A DNA stretch of 49,018 nt from Pseudomonadota bacterium (GCA_027623555.1 JAQBSZ010000028.1:1-49018); one strand, 5' to 3'. Numbered from the stretch's first letter, positions 8,416 through 16,495 are shown. Numbers and translations are program-made. Notes: generated from the sequence alone by a model not told the origin.

Positions 8416-10629
8416 ATGACACTGTCGCTGATCATGGGTCGGATGCAAACGCTTATTGTCTTGCTGGCATTCTGTCTGGCAATCCAGGCAGAAGTGTTTG
8501 CCGCAGCCAAAAGCTCCAATATCACTGTGACCAGTGATGGAGAATTCCTGCTGGTGGTGAATCCGGATTCGGATTCCGTCAGTATTGTCGGTCTCGGAGT
8601 TATCCCCGCGCTGGTCAGTGAAATCCCCGTGGGACGCATGCCCCAGAGTATTGCCGTGGATTTGTTTTTCCCATTCGCCTATGTGGTGAACCGGATGGAC
8701 GATTCGGTTACCGTGCTTGATTTGCGAAACAACACAGCGATGGGCTGTGTTGCTGTCCAGGACGAGCCCTTCGCGGTTGTCGTCGGTAGCAACTATCTGT
8801 TTGTTTCCAATCAGGGTTCTGACTCAATTTCAGTGATCCATAGAGCGTCCCTGCTCCCCCTGATGAGCATCAGTACCGCGGCAGCGCCCAAAGGACTCGC
8901 CTTGTCGGACGACGGCTCCCGCTTGTTCGTGACGCATTTTTTCAGCGGCAGCGTGAGCGTGATCGATACGGAGCGGATGCAGGTCATCGCTGTAGTGAGT
9001 ACCAGCAGCCTAGCGAATGTGTCGCAGTCCATTTCCATCGATACAAGTCGTGATTTGGCTTATTTGCCCCAGACCTTTTCCAATTCAACCAACAAGGCGC
9101 TGCTGTTTGATACAACCGTAGCGCCAGTCGTCTCGGTTGTGGATTTGCATCAATTGGTCAATCTGCGTACCCACCGGATTTCCCTGGATGTTATCGATGA
9201 ACCGGTGGGTCTGCCCATCGACCTGCTGCGCACACCCGCCGATTTGTTATACGTGGTCAATGCTGCCAGCAATGACGTGACGGTCATTGATCTTAAAACC
9301 AATATAGCCACTGCACATCTGCGGGTGGGCGCGAATCCCAGGGGAATCGCCTTGTCCCCCGACGGTGCGCGCGCCTTCGTGAACAATACCCTGAGTGGCT
9401 CGGTCAGCATCATTGATACCATCGCGCAGAAAGTTACGCAGGAACTCATAGTAACGGATATTCCACTCAGTCCCGGAATACTCAATGGCAAACGATTGTT
9501 CAACGACTCCAGTAGCCCAGCTATTGCCAGGGAACAATGGATCGCCTGCGCCAGCTGTCATTTTGACGGTGCACACGATGGCCGAACCTGGTTTTTCAAG
9601 GACGGACTACGCAATACACCGAGTCTTCTGGGCGTAGCGGAAACCCTGCCCATGCACTGGTCGGGGGATCTGGATGAACTTCATGACGTGGAATCCACCG
9701 TGCGAAATATCCAGGCTGGCACAGGCCTTATCCCTGGAGCAGACAATTGCACGCCGGCCTGCGACGCAGCGCCGCCGAATTCGGGCAGATCCGCCGATCT
9801 GGATGACCTGGCCCGCTACATGGAAACCCTGCGTTTTTCTTCCAATCCCAGCCTGGAGAATTTTGGAGCACCGGACCCTCGGGTCCAGGCAGGCAGTCTG
9901 CTATTTCATTCTGCCCAGACGGGATGTGTAGTGTGTCATACACCTCCGCTGTTTACCGACAGACGCAGGCACGATGTGGGAACCGGCGGGGGACCACTGG
10001 AGGCCAAAGGCAGTGCCTTCGATACGCCCTCCCTGCGGAGTATCGCCAGAACTCCGCCTTACCTGCATGATGGTTCTGCACTGACTTTGCGTGATGTTCT
10101 GGTGAACAGAAACCCCAGCGATCTGCACGGTGTGACGTCGCAGCTCTCGAATGCGGATCTGGGCAATATGGAAGCGTTTCTCGCCGCATTGCCCTATCAA
10201 GGGGTGGTCATGTCTGAACCGCCGGCCTGCCAGCGTCAACCTGTTGCAGTACAGCCCGGAGAAGTATTGGCGGCGATTGAAATGACTCTTGCCGAGCAAA
10301 CCTACCGAGCGGGAGACAGGTTTATTCTCGAATTGCATACGGTAGGGATCGGTACTGCGGATCTCTACGGGGCTGTCATATTCCCGGATGATTCATTTAT
10401 TTCACTGAATGAAAGCTTCGCCCTGAGCCAATTGAATCAGATAACCCGAATGCGTCATTCACTGTTACTGGAACATGGCAGCAAGCTGGAACTCTTGAAT
10501 CTGGTATTGCCGGGCAATCTGGCGAAGGGCAATTACCGGGCAATAGGGATAGCGGTGGCTGAAGGAACAGACGTGCTGGACACGGCAAACTGGCTGGCTG
10601 TGGACGAAATAGGATTCATGATTGAGTAG
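8416..10629 (+). CDS. YVTN beta-propeller / di-heme cytochrome c (MauG/CcpA-like) secreted protein
   Basis: A signal peptide (MGRMQTLIVLLAFCLAIQA then EVFAAAK) is followed by YVTN-type seven-bladed propeller repeats (LLVVNPDSDSVSIV, AYVVNRMDDSVTVLDL, LFVTHFFSGSVSVIDT, LYVVNAASNDVTVIDL, PRGIALSPDGARAFV). Next is a di-heme peroxidase-like part with CASCH and CVVCH heme-binding motifs and MHWSGDLDELHDVE. The C-terminal 120 residues resemble the end of the preceding protein. It is probably periplasmic or surface-exposed and would need the cytochrome c maturation system. MauG-type relatives oxidise tryptophan or tyrosine in partner proteins; that role here is inference. In-frame starts are ATGs at 8401, 8416, 8434 and 8443, none with a good ribosome-binding site; 8401 would overlap the previous gene by 14 bp. 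Translation is probably coupled to the upstream gene. Confidence 0.85.
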   Translation: MTLSLIMGRMQTLIVLLAFCLAIQAEVFAAAKSSNITVTSDGEFLLVVNPDSDSVSIVGLGVIPALVSEIPVGRMPQSIAVDLFFPFAYVVNRMDDSVTVLDLRNNTAMGCVAVQDEPFAVVVGSNYLFVSNQGSDSISVIHRASLLPLMSISTAAAPKGLALSDDGSRLFVTHFFSGSVSVIDTERMQVIAVVSTSSLANVSQSISIDTSRDLAYLPQTFSNSTNKALLFDTTVAPVVSVVDLHQLVNLRTHRISLDVIDEPVGLPIDLLRTPADLLYVVNAASNDVTVIDLKTNIATAHLRVGANPRGIALSPDGARAFVNNTLSGSVSIIDTIAQKVTQELIVTDIPLSPGILNGKRLFNDSSSPAIAREQWIACASCHFDGAHDGRTWFFKDGLRNTPSLLGVAETLPMHWSGDLDELHDVESTVRNIQAGTGLIPGADNCTPACDAAPPNSGRSADLDDLARYMETLRFSSNPSLENFGAPDPRVQAGSLLFHSAQTGCVVCHTPPLFTDRRRHDVGTGGGPLEAKGSAFDTPSLRSIARTPPYLHDGSALTLRDVLVNRNPSDLHGVTSQLSNADLGNMEAFLAALPYQGVVMSEPPACQRQPVAVQPGEVLAAIEMTLAEQTYRAGDRFILELHTVGIGTADLYGAVIFPDDSFISLNESFALSQLNQITRMRHSLLLEHGSKLELLNLVLPGNLAKGNYRAIGIAVAEGTDVLDTANWLAVDEIGFMIE

Positions 10630-10790
10630 GCATTGCGTCAATCTGATCGAAGACTTGAAACTGGTACTGACAAGTAAAGTCCATTCCGTGACAATTCATT
10701 CCATGATTAAAGCAAATATGTACAAATGCCACAGTTGTTTTGGGAAATGTTTTTGGAGTTAGACCAATTGGACTTTCAACGATACTGGTT

Positions 10791-10878
10791 TATGTCCGCA
10801 TTTGGCCGAAAGCTGCCTGTCGCAGAGGCGAGTTTCAGCGATAACTGAGTGTCTGCTGTTGAGCCCATAGCGGACATA
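10791..10878. repeat. Intergenic element D, copy 3, with terminal inverted repeats
   Basis: The 88-bp element is bounded by the perfect inverted repeat TATGTCCGC / GCGGACATA. Inside are TTTGGCCGAAAGC and TCAGCGATAACTGAG; the latter is identical to 15 nt in copy 2. It lies 161 bp after the cytochrome stop, the place expected for the end of unit 3. Similar TGTCCGC...GCGGACA elements are, to my recollection, common between genes of marine gammaproteobacteria. Confidence 0.65.
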
Positions 10879-11046
10879 ACCGAGCGTCAACCCAAGCAGC
10901 TTCCAAAAGTCCGTATTTTTTACAAAAAAATTTTTTTAGTCCCCGATGCCAGTTCCAAGTAGGCGTGCTGCCCTTGTTTGAATTGGCAGCCTCGTCGTTT
11001 GTCCAAAATAGTATGTATAGGGACACGGGCCTTAATCTGAGAAAAC

Positions 11047-11075
11047 GGGGGGTACCCCGGGGGTGGGGTCTGGGG
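11047..11075 (+). repeat. G-rich tract, possible G-quadruplex
   Basis: Runs of 6, 5, 4 and 4 G are separated by short loops, with a GGGGTACCCC palindrome between the first two. Quadruplex and hairpin folds would compete. No gene is attached to it. Confidence 0.5.
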
Positions 11076-11187
11076 AATTCGGTTTTTGGAGTTTGAGGGG
11101 CGGGGTAATATTTCAAGCGTATAACTTCATAAGACGGGGGTTCAGCTCCTCATTTTGCTGGGTTCAGTTCCTCGCGGCACAAAAACA

Positions 11188-11209
11188 ATTGTTGGTACTA
11201 TTGTTGGTA
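11188..11209 (+). repeat. Direct repeat ATTGTTGGTA x2, 12-bp period
   Basis: Two exact 10-mers at 11188-11197 and 11200-11209, spaced about one helical turn apart. Similar TTGTTGGTA repeats occur near attachment sites of P4-like tyrosine integrases, but no integrase gene is present here. Confidence 0.45.
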
Positions 11210-11327
11210 TCTTTTACATACCGTATTTTATTATCTATGTTATTCAACAAGTTACTTATACTATTCAGGAGACGCCGTCCCGACCAACCAATCCAGATAT
11301 TACAAACTTGGGTTCAAATCCCCCCCA

Positions 11328-11458
11328 GCCCACAATCACAGATTGTGGTCGTTCGGTCCGCACTGGAAGCTAACGCTTCCAAAGCGCTCAGTCTCATCCG
11401 GCCCACAATCACAGATTGTGGTCGTTCGGTCCGCACTGGAAACTAACGCTTCCAAAGC
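11328..11458. repeat. Tandem pair of 58-bp hairpin repeats
   Basis: Units at 11328-11385 and 11401-11458 (period 73 bp) differ at one base. Each has a perfect 7-bp hairpin CACAATC-ACA-GATTGTG and a second one, GGAAGC-TAAC-GCTTCC. The single difference (GGAAGC to GGAAAC) breaks one pair of the second hairpin in unit 2. There are only two copies, so this is not a CRISPR array. Confidence 0.9.
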
Positions 11459-11520
11459 AATTGACCTCACACACCCTGAGCGGGGGGCCGCCTGACGCTG
11501 CAAATAGCACTAGGCAGGTT

Positions 11521-11718
11521 TTACAGTGATTCGCTCTGGTCTTCCATCCCGTGAGCATCTTCCTCGGCAATCGCGTTAAGTGGCATGTACTTGTCTTCGA
11601 TTTCGTCCAGGTATTCGAAAATAGCTTCCAGAGCGAAAAAATGCATGGTCCGGCCAGTGCTCATCGACAAGAGTTCCATGCGGTTCTTTATGTCTTCGGG
11701 TAATTCGAGGGTCAGCAT
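11521..11718 (-). CDS. Orphan ribbon-helix-helix (RelB/CopG-like) antitoxin-type protein
   Basis: A 65-aa protein with the ribbon-helix-helix pattern: a short N-terminal strand (MLTLELPEDIKNRMELL), then a helix-turn-helix-like stretch (STGRTMHFFALEAIFEYLDEIEDKY) and an acidic tail. Such proteins bind DNA as dimers, and those of this size are usually antitoxins partnered with a RelE/ParE toxin encoded directly downstream. Here the downstream side holds only the 58-bp repeats, and no toxin gene is visible on either side. AAGGAC 6 nt before the ATG supports the start. It may be a stand-alone repressor or the remnant of a toxin-antitoxin pair; the repeat-rich setting fits a remnant of mobile DNA. 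Confidence 0.65.
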   Translation of the reverse strand: MLTLELPEDIKNRMELLSMSTGRTMHFFALEAIFEYLDEIEDKYMPLNAIAEEDAHGMEDQSESL

Positions 11719-11989
11719 AGTTGTGTCCTTTTTATATTGAATCTTACGCCGAGGTATTTACTCCATTGGTGCACCATGCGTGCCGCTACCCGGTTGCGCA
11801 AGATCTGCCTGGTTTGCTGTTTTTCCAGCTTAAAATTGAAACGAATGAAAGAGGTTACGTCCCTGTAACTCCATCAGCGATCCCTGCTGATTGAACTATA
11901 GGAACTTTGTGGTGATCTACCGAGGTGACAGGGGGCTTACGGATTCATGACAGTTGCTGACAGAACGTCTTTACCAATTGCTACACTCC

Positions 11990-12364
11990 CTAGTTAAGTA
12001 CGCGATAACCCCGACCCATCAGGCAGCGTTTGATGACGCGCTCCCGCTCGCGAAGTCCCTCGCCGACACCTCGGGCGCCGCCGCCGACAGCACCAATACC
12101 GGCACCGCGCTGGGCAGTATTGCTGTTGCCGATTACCGCACCAAACACGCCACCGACTACGGCGCCGGCAACGACACCGGCGCTAGCCTTCTGCGCGATC
12201 TCAACTTCATCGGCATATTGCTGGCAGGCATCGAGGTCGAGATTATATTCGGCCATGTTAACGCCCTGGGAATCGATGATCGGGTTGTTCCCGGTCAGAT
12301 CTTCTACCGATGATGCACAGGCAGCAAGCGAGACTGCGATTATTGCCAAATAGTGAATTTTCAT
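11990..12364 (-). CDS. Glycine-zipper outer-membrane lipoprotein
   Basis: Small lipoprotein of 124 aa. The signal peptide MKIHYLAIIAVSLAAC ends in a lipobox (LAAC), so the mature protein would start at Cys16. Residues about 62-100 are a glycine zipper (GVVAGAVVGGVFGAVIGN, then GAGIGAVGGGARGVGEG), as in the 17-kDa antigen and YMGG-type families. A charged C-terminus follows (LRERERVIKRCLMGRGYR). GGAGAG lies 6 nt before the ATG, a strong ribosome-binding site. It is on the same strand as, and 139 bp downstream of, the wecA-like gene, so it could be co-transcribed. Role: probably envelope structure or integrity; no more specific function can be assigned. Confidence 0.8.
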   Translation of the reverse strand: MKIHYLAIIAVSLAACASSVEDLTGNNPIIDSQGVNMAEYNLDLDACQQYADEVEIAQKASAGVVAGAVVGGVFGAVIGNSNTAQRGAGIGAVGGGARGVGEGLRERERVIKRCLMGRGYRVLN

Positions 12365-12503
12365 GATTCTCTCCGAAAACGGGTGCTATCAGGTAAAACG
12401 CACAGGGCTCGATGGCGTTTACATCGCTATCAAATTAACTGCAGCAGAAGCGGAACGCAGGTATGACGCAGGTGGGGATTTATCAGGTGAAGTTAGCTAG
12501 ACA

Positions 12504-13565
12504 CTACGGCTGTGAACGTGAGTAGTTGCCGGAGCCAGCTGTGTTAGCCGGTTTCAGTTTATCAGAGAGCAGGAAATAGAAGACGAAGAGACTCAGGAAT
12601 AGCTGGAACATGAAAGATTCGCTGGCTTCGAAATAAATCCCCAACAGTCCAACAATACCGAGAAAAATGGCAGAGGAAGTCAGCAGAAGCACTACCCATT
12701 CCACACGCAGGCACCGTTTCAGCAGGTGATGATGTAGGTGGTCGGTTCCCGGGGTGAAGGGAGAAATACCTGCCAGGGGTCGTTTTATGAGCAGCGTAAC
12801 CGTGTCGAATAACGGAATTGCCATGAACCACAGCGCGTACACAGGAGAGAAGAGAGCAGTCTCGCCTTGAGTTGAATCGATGAGCAACCACGCCAGCATA
12901 AAGCCGAGCATGGTGCTGCCGGCATCTCCGAGATAAACCAGGGCTTTTCTATGCCAGGGCCTGCGAAAATTGAGGGTCAGGAAAGCCAGAGTTGAACAGA
13001 TCATCATGGTGATGAAACTGGTTTTGGCAAAATCGCCCGCAGCCAATGCCAATACAGCGATAAACCCCAGCGCAACTATTACCAGTCCCCCTGACAAGCC
13101 ATCGATACCATCTGACATGTTGATCGCGTTGATGACGCCAACGGTTGCGAAGACTGTGAACGGAATAGCCAGGATGCCCAGGGTAATTGGCCCGGTATAG
13201 AATATATCCCCCAGGGATTGCAACTGTATGCCTGCCACTACTGCCATCACTAAAGCGACCAGCGTATGGCCTGTCATGCGTGCAGCCGCAGTCAATTCCT
13301 TGGCATCATCCACCGTGCCTATGAACAGTACCAGGGCGGAGAGACTGAGGAAGGGACCGAATTGAGAGAGCGCACCGGGTATAAGAATCGACATGATCAG
13401 CATGCCGAGGAATATGCCCAGCCCTCCTACCAGGGGAGTCTCAGTTATGTGGGTCTTGCGACCGCCAGGAATATCGACCAGGCCAACTCGAATGGCAACG
13501 GGACGCAAGCCATACAATGTAACGCCTGTTAGGAAGAATGAGCCGAGGAGGTAAAGTGGATTCAT
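12504..13565 (-). CDS. wecA: WecA-type undecaprenyl-phosphate N-acetylhexosaminyl-1-phosphate transferase
   Basis: Polytopic inner-membrane enzyme of the MraY/WecA family. It transfers a sugar-1-phosphate, in WecA GlcNAc-1-P from UDP-GlcNAc, to undecaprenyl phosphate, the first step of O-antigen or other surface polysaccharide synthesis. Family motifs in order: DIPGGRKTHITETPLVGGLG near the N-terminus, the aspartate pair in FIGTVDDAKEL, NAINMSDGIDGLSGG, YLGDAGSTMLGF, and the histidine-rich cytoplasmic loop GTDHLHHHLLKR. There are about 10-11 hydrophobic segments, and 353 aa matches the family. The HLHHHLL loop and lack of MraY-specific features favour WecA over MraY. The neighbours are not polysaccharide genes, so the exact polymer and sugar are uncertain. 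Confidence 0.88.
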   Translation of the reverse strand: MNPLYLLGSFFLTGVTLYGLRPVAIRVGLVDIPGGRKTHITETPLVGGLGIFLGMLIMSILIPGALSQFGPFLSLSALVLFIGTVDDAKELTAAARMTGHTLVALVMAVVAGIQLQSLGDIFYTGPITLGILAIPFTVFATVGVINAINMSDGIDGLSGGLVIVALGFIAVLALAAGDFAKTSFITMMICSTLAFLTLNFRRPWHRKALVYLGDAGSTMLGFMLAWLLIDSTQGETALFSPVYALWFMAIPLFDTVTLLIKRPLAGISPFTPGTDHLHHHLLKRCLRVEWVVLLLTSSAIFLGIVGLLGIYFEASESFMFQLFLSLFVFYFLLSDKLKPANTAGSGNYSRSQP

Positions 13566-13641
13566 GTCAGGAGCACCTTTTTCTTCTGGTCACTGACTGC
13601 CAGTAAATTCAACTGGCAATCAGAAAATTCACCATGCCCGG

Positions 13642-16344
13642 TTAAGGCACTCCGTAGACGATTTGTACGCCTCTCGCCGAGATTACTTCATAGTCGGTGA
13701 CCCCATCCCCGTTCGCGTCGGTTACGCGATAGGCGACTCCCGAGGAATCCTGGTTTGCATCAAGAAACGTCTGGTCAGTGGGTGAGAGAGGCGTTACAAA
13801 ATAATCCGGCTTTAAAAAAGCACCATCCACTGCAATGATGCCATTGGAACGATTTGATGAGACATCAAATCCAAAGTTTGATAGGGAGTCGAAGAAATTG
13901 GCTGCGGCCACAAAAGGAAGAATATTCTGACTGCTGCCATCGGAGTAATTCACCTTGTAAGTAAAACTCGGATCCGCTGGATTGCCGGCAGGGGGTGTAA
14001 TGCTCACTTCTGAGCTGGTGCTGCCACCGGTATTCAATGCATCAAAGCCGAACGTCCCCGAAAATAATAAAGTATCAGTTGATATATCAACGCTTCCATT
14101 GGAATTAAAGCTTACATCAGTTACGCCGGCGCCTGCACCAAACAAAGATGAACTAAAATTCACTGGATCAGAAGCGGCGGGGGTGACAGTGGTGGCAATC
14201 CCATCGCTTACTGACAAAACGTTTCCATTGGGAAGGAAGGATAATCCGTTAGGAACAGAATCCGGTACTAATGCTATCTTGGAGATGTTCACCGGAAATG
14301 TACTACTACCAGAGGCTATACTGGTTACATTTGTCGTAGTATCTGTGGTGTTAGTGGTTCCACCGCCCAGCGCATTATTGAGGGAAGTTGACGCTGTGAC
14401 TGTTCCTGAGCTCGTCTGTACCGAGACACCGTTGGCATTCGCAAATTGTGCAAAGTTTGCAGCAAGCGCATTAGCCTTGGTTAAACTAATGCCTGCTGTT
14501 TGCAGTGTGCTCGATGTGCTCGCGGTGTTCAGAGCCAATGTTGAAGTAAGTGGGATAGATACCGTATCCACTACGGCGATAAGCAGTTCCCGGTTTTGCG
14601 TTAAGGTGGTTTGCACTTGAGCAACGTTTGTCGCATCAACGCCTTGAATATCTACACCTGAGCTAGAAGCCAGAGCAGTTAGCGTGTTTTGCAAGGCGGT
14701 TTGTGACAGAGACTTGGCGCTGGTTACCAGGTCGGTGGTGAGCGATGCTCCGATGCTTGTAGCCGTATTGATTACAGAGGCAAGACTGTTAATCAAGGAT
14801 ATCGCCGTAGTCGGAGTCGTAGTTGTTGTCACCAGATTTGTAACCGCAGTTACGCTGCTGGTAGTTTGAGCCTGAACCGAGGAGATTTGTGTTGAGGTGA
14901 GGGTACCCGCAGAAGTTTCTAATGCTGTGAATACGTTTGAAATTCCTGCAAGGGTGTTGCTGACTGCAGTTTGATCAATCGTCCCACCGCCCTGTGTTGC
15001 AGTACCAGCCAGATTAAGTCCACTGGTAAGGGTATTGACTACATCCAGTGCACCATCTGTTGTAATGTCGCCGCTTGTAATCTGATTTGAAGTAGCAGTT
15101 GCTAAAGTTGTAACAGTATTCAATGCCGCATTTACAGCAGTAACGACATTAGCGTCGACCACAGTAGTGTCTATATTATTGATGGTGTCAGCTGCATCTT
15201 GACTTTCTTGTCCCAGATCATTCGCGTTACATATTTTATTGACGCTATCGTAAGTGAATCCGTCCTGGCATATCTTGAGTGGATCGTTAGGAAACGCATC
15301 GAAATTGTCACCTGCGCCATCGCCATCTGTATCTGCGGTTTCGTTCGGATCGTTGGGAAATGCATCGGCGTTGTCACCCACGCCATCGCCATCGGTATCT
15401 GTGGTTTCGGTTGGATCGTTGGGAAACGCATCACTGCTGTCAGGTGTGCCGTCACCATCGGTGTCTGTTGGTGGTGGCGGAGCAGGAGTAGGGGAGCAGG
15501 CAATGCCAATTGAACCGAGAGTACCGGCGATCGGAGACGCGCCTACACTGAGTCGTCCCTGGATCGCATAGCCATTCGTGAAGTTTGCCGCTATACCGCC
15601 GCCAGCCGTCAAAACAAACGCAGAAGTGGCTAGAAACTGGCTGCCGCTAACTGGACTGAATCCGCCAGCACAAGCGGCAATGTCAAGCTTGGGAAACTGC
15701 GTCAGGACGCCGCCAGAGCTTGTGCCCAACTTGATTGCTGTGCCTGTAGTTTGCTTAAGTACTACAGTGTATGTATAGCTGCCACCGGCATTAACGGTGT
15801 TGATGATATCGTCCAGAGGGGAGGCTTCGCCGGAAATCGCGGCCAATACAGAGGCTGCATTGAAACTTACCGTGTTATTGGAAATCGATGCTGCGCCATC
15901 ATCAGCTATCGTGGCAGCGATCTGGACTGTGCCGCTGGCATCGCGCCCCAGCACTGTCGAATTTGCGGCGGCCACAGTACCGGACATCACTCCACCGGTG
16001 AAAGTCAGGGTGAGCGTGGGAACCTGAATCTCGAGACGTCTGCTCTAATTTACATCATCGATCACTACACCAGCGTTGAAATTGTAGCTGCCGTTAGTAA
16101 CGGTTCCGCCGCCTACCAGGGTAAAGCCGAAATTCGGCACGTTGATACTGGCTACTACTGGTACTCCCGATACATCTCCAACCGTACCGGCACTGGAGAT
16201 AGTGGGATTGCTGGTGAATACGCCAACAGACTGGGTGATGTTGACCTGGTTGCTCGAAATGCTCAATTCTTGTGCAGAAACGGCGGTGCCAGCTGCGGCT
16301 AAAGCCAACCCAAGTGCCAAAGGTATCGGACGAATAAATTTCAT
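13642..16344 (-). pseudogene. Secreted TSP3-repeat protein gene interrupted by an in-frame amber codon
   Basis: The reading frame from ATG 16344 (AAGGTG upstream; signal peptide MKFIRPIPLALGLALAAAG ending AVSA) runs in one frame to 13642, about 900 codons, but has a single TAG at 16045-16047. The 18 codons between the TAG and the next possible start (GTG 15990) translate as SRRLEIQVPTLTLTFTGG, a beta-strand-like stretch that continues smoothly into the downstream protein. The break is therefore a nonsense codon, not a frameshift. Residues about 294-356 hold three calcium-binding thrombospondin-type-3-like repeats (DTDGDGVGDNADAFPNDPNE). A long Ser/Thr/Ala/Val-rich stalk and a beta-rich C-terminal domain follow. 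Possibilities: a fresh pseudogene, amber readthrough or suppression, or a sequencing error. The 3' ORF alone would lack a signal peptide. Confidence 0.75.
15287..15467 (-). repeat. 66-bp tandem repeat encoding TSP3-like units
   Basis: Three in-frame units start at 15287, 15353 and 15419, exactly 66 bp (22 codons) apart; the third is incomplete. Each encodes the D-x-D-x-DG calcium-binding pattern followed by DAFPNDP. High DNA similarity between units suggests recent duplication or homogenisation. Confidence 0.85.
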
Positions 16345-16470
16345 AGTTACACCTTGCATCTGATCCCTCACATTTTTATTCAATTGTAGAAGGCCCACGA
16401 AATCGAATTGTGGAAGTTAACTCATTGATATAATGATATTTTTAATTTATTAGTAGCAATCCCTTGAGCA

Positions 16471-16495
16471 AATCCGCTCGCCTGGCGAGCGGATT
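16471..16495 (-). terminator. Hairpin after the outer-membrane protein gene
   Basis: AATCCGCTCG / CGAGCGGATT form a perfect 10-bp stem with a 5-nt loop, 61 nt beyond the stop of the gene ending at 16556. There is no T-run after it on either strand, so it is either a weak or Rho-assisted terminator or an mRNA-stabilising hairpin. Confidence 0.5.

Larger units (their letters stand above)
10630..11520. other. Non-coding region with several repeat families
   Basis: No convincing gene is present; open frames here are short, start at weak codons and follow repeat sequence. In order it holds intergenic element D copy 3 (10791-10878), an A7T7 tract (10923-10937), a G-rich tract (11047-11075), GGGTTCAGYTCCT direct repeats (11138-11150, 11160-11172), ATTGTTGGTA direct repeats (11188-11209), a tRNA T-arm-like GGGTTCAAATCCC (11310-11322) and two 58-bp hairpin repeats (11328-11458). 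It looks like a scar of past integration or repeat insertion. Confidence 0.6.

Noticed and set aside
10725..10775. Degenerate remnant of the propeller 3' end before element D copy 3
   Set aside because: A weak match (LGNVFG against VGNWFE) can be forced, but identity is too low to distinguish from chance.
11300..11340. tRNA gene suggested by GGGTTCAAATCCC
   Set aside because: Only three pairs of the T-stem form, no matching 5' acceptor strand, D-arm or anticodon arm is found upstream, and no CCA follows.
11063..11446. Open frames of 127 and 72 codons in the repeat region
   Set aside because: Their sequence follows the repeats, the 72-codon frame starts at TTG without a ribosome-binding site, and neither resembles a protein family.
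11328..11458. CRISPR array or integron attC sites
   Set aside because: Only two units with a 15-bp gap, strong internal hairpins, no cas genes, and no RYYYAAC/GTTRRRY core pair in the right arrangement.
11900..11935. Second RpoE-type promoter (GGAACTT at 11901-11907, plus strand)
   Set aside because: No TCnnA-type -10 at 15-17 bp and no gene or terminator downstream on that strand.
13982..14620. Long plus-strand frame (212 codons) inside the minus-strand TSP3-repeat gene
   Set aside because: Antisense shadow of a low-complexity Thr/Val/Ala/Ser-rich coding region; no ribosome-binding site or family.
15990..16047. Frameshift as the cause of the split TSP3-repeat gene
   Set aside because: The two parts are in the same frame; only a single TAG separates them, so no indel is needed.
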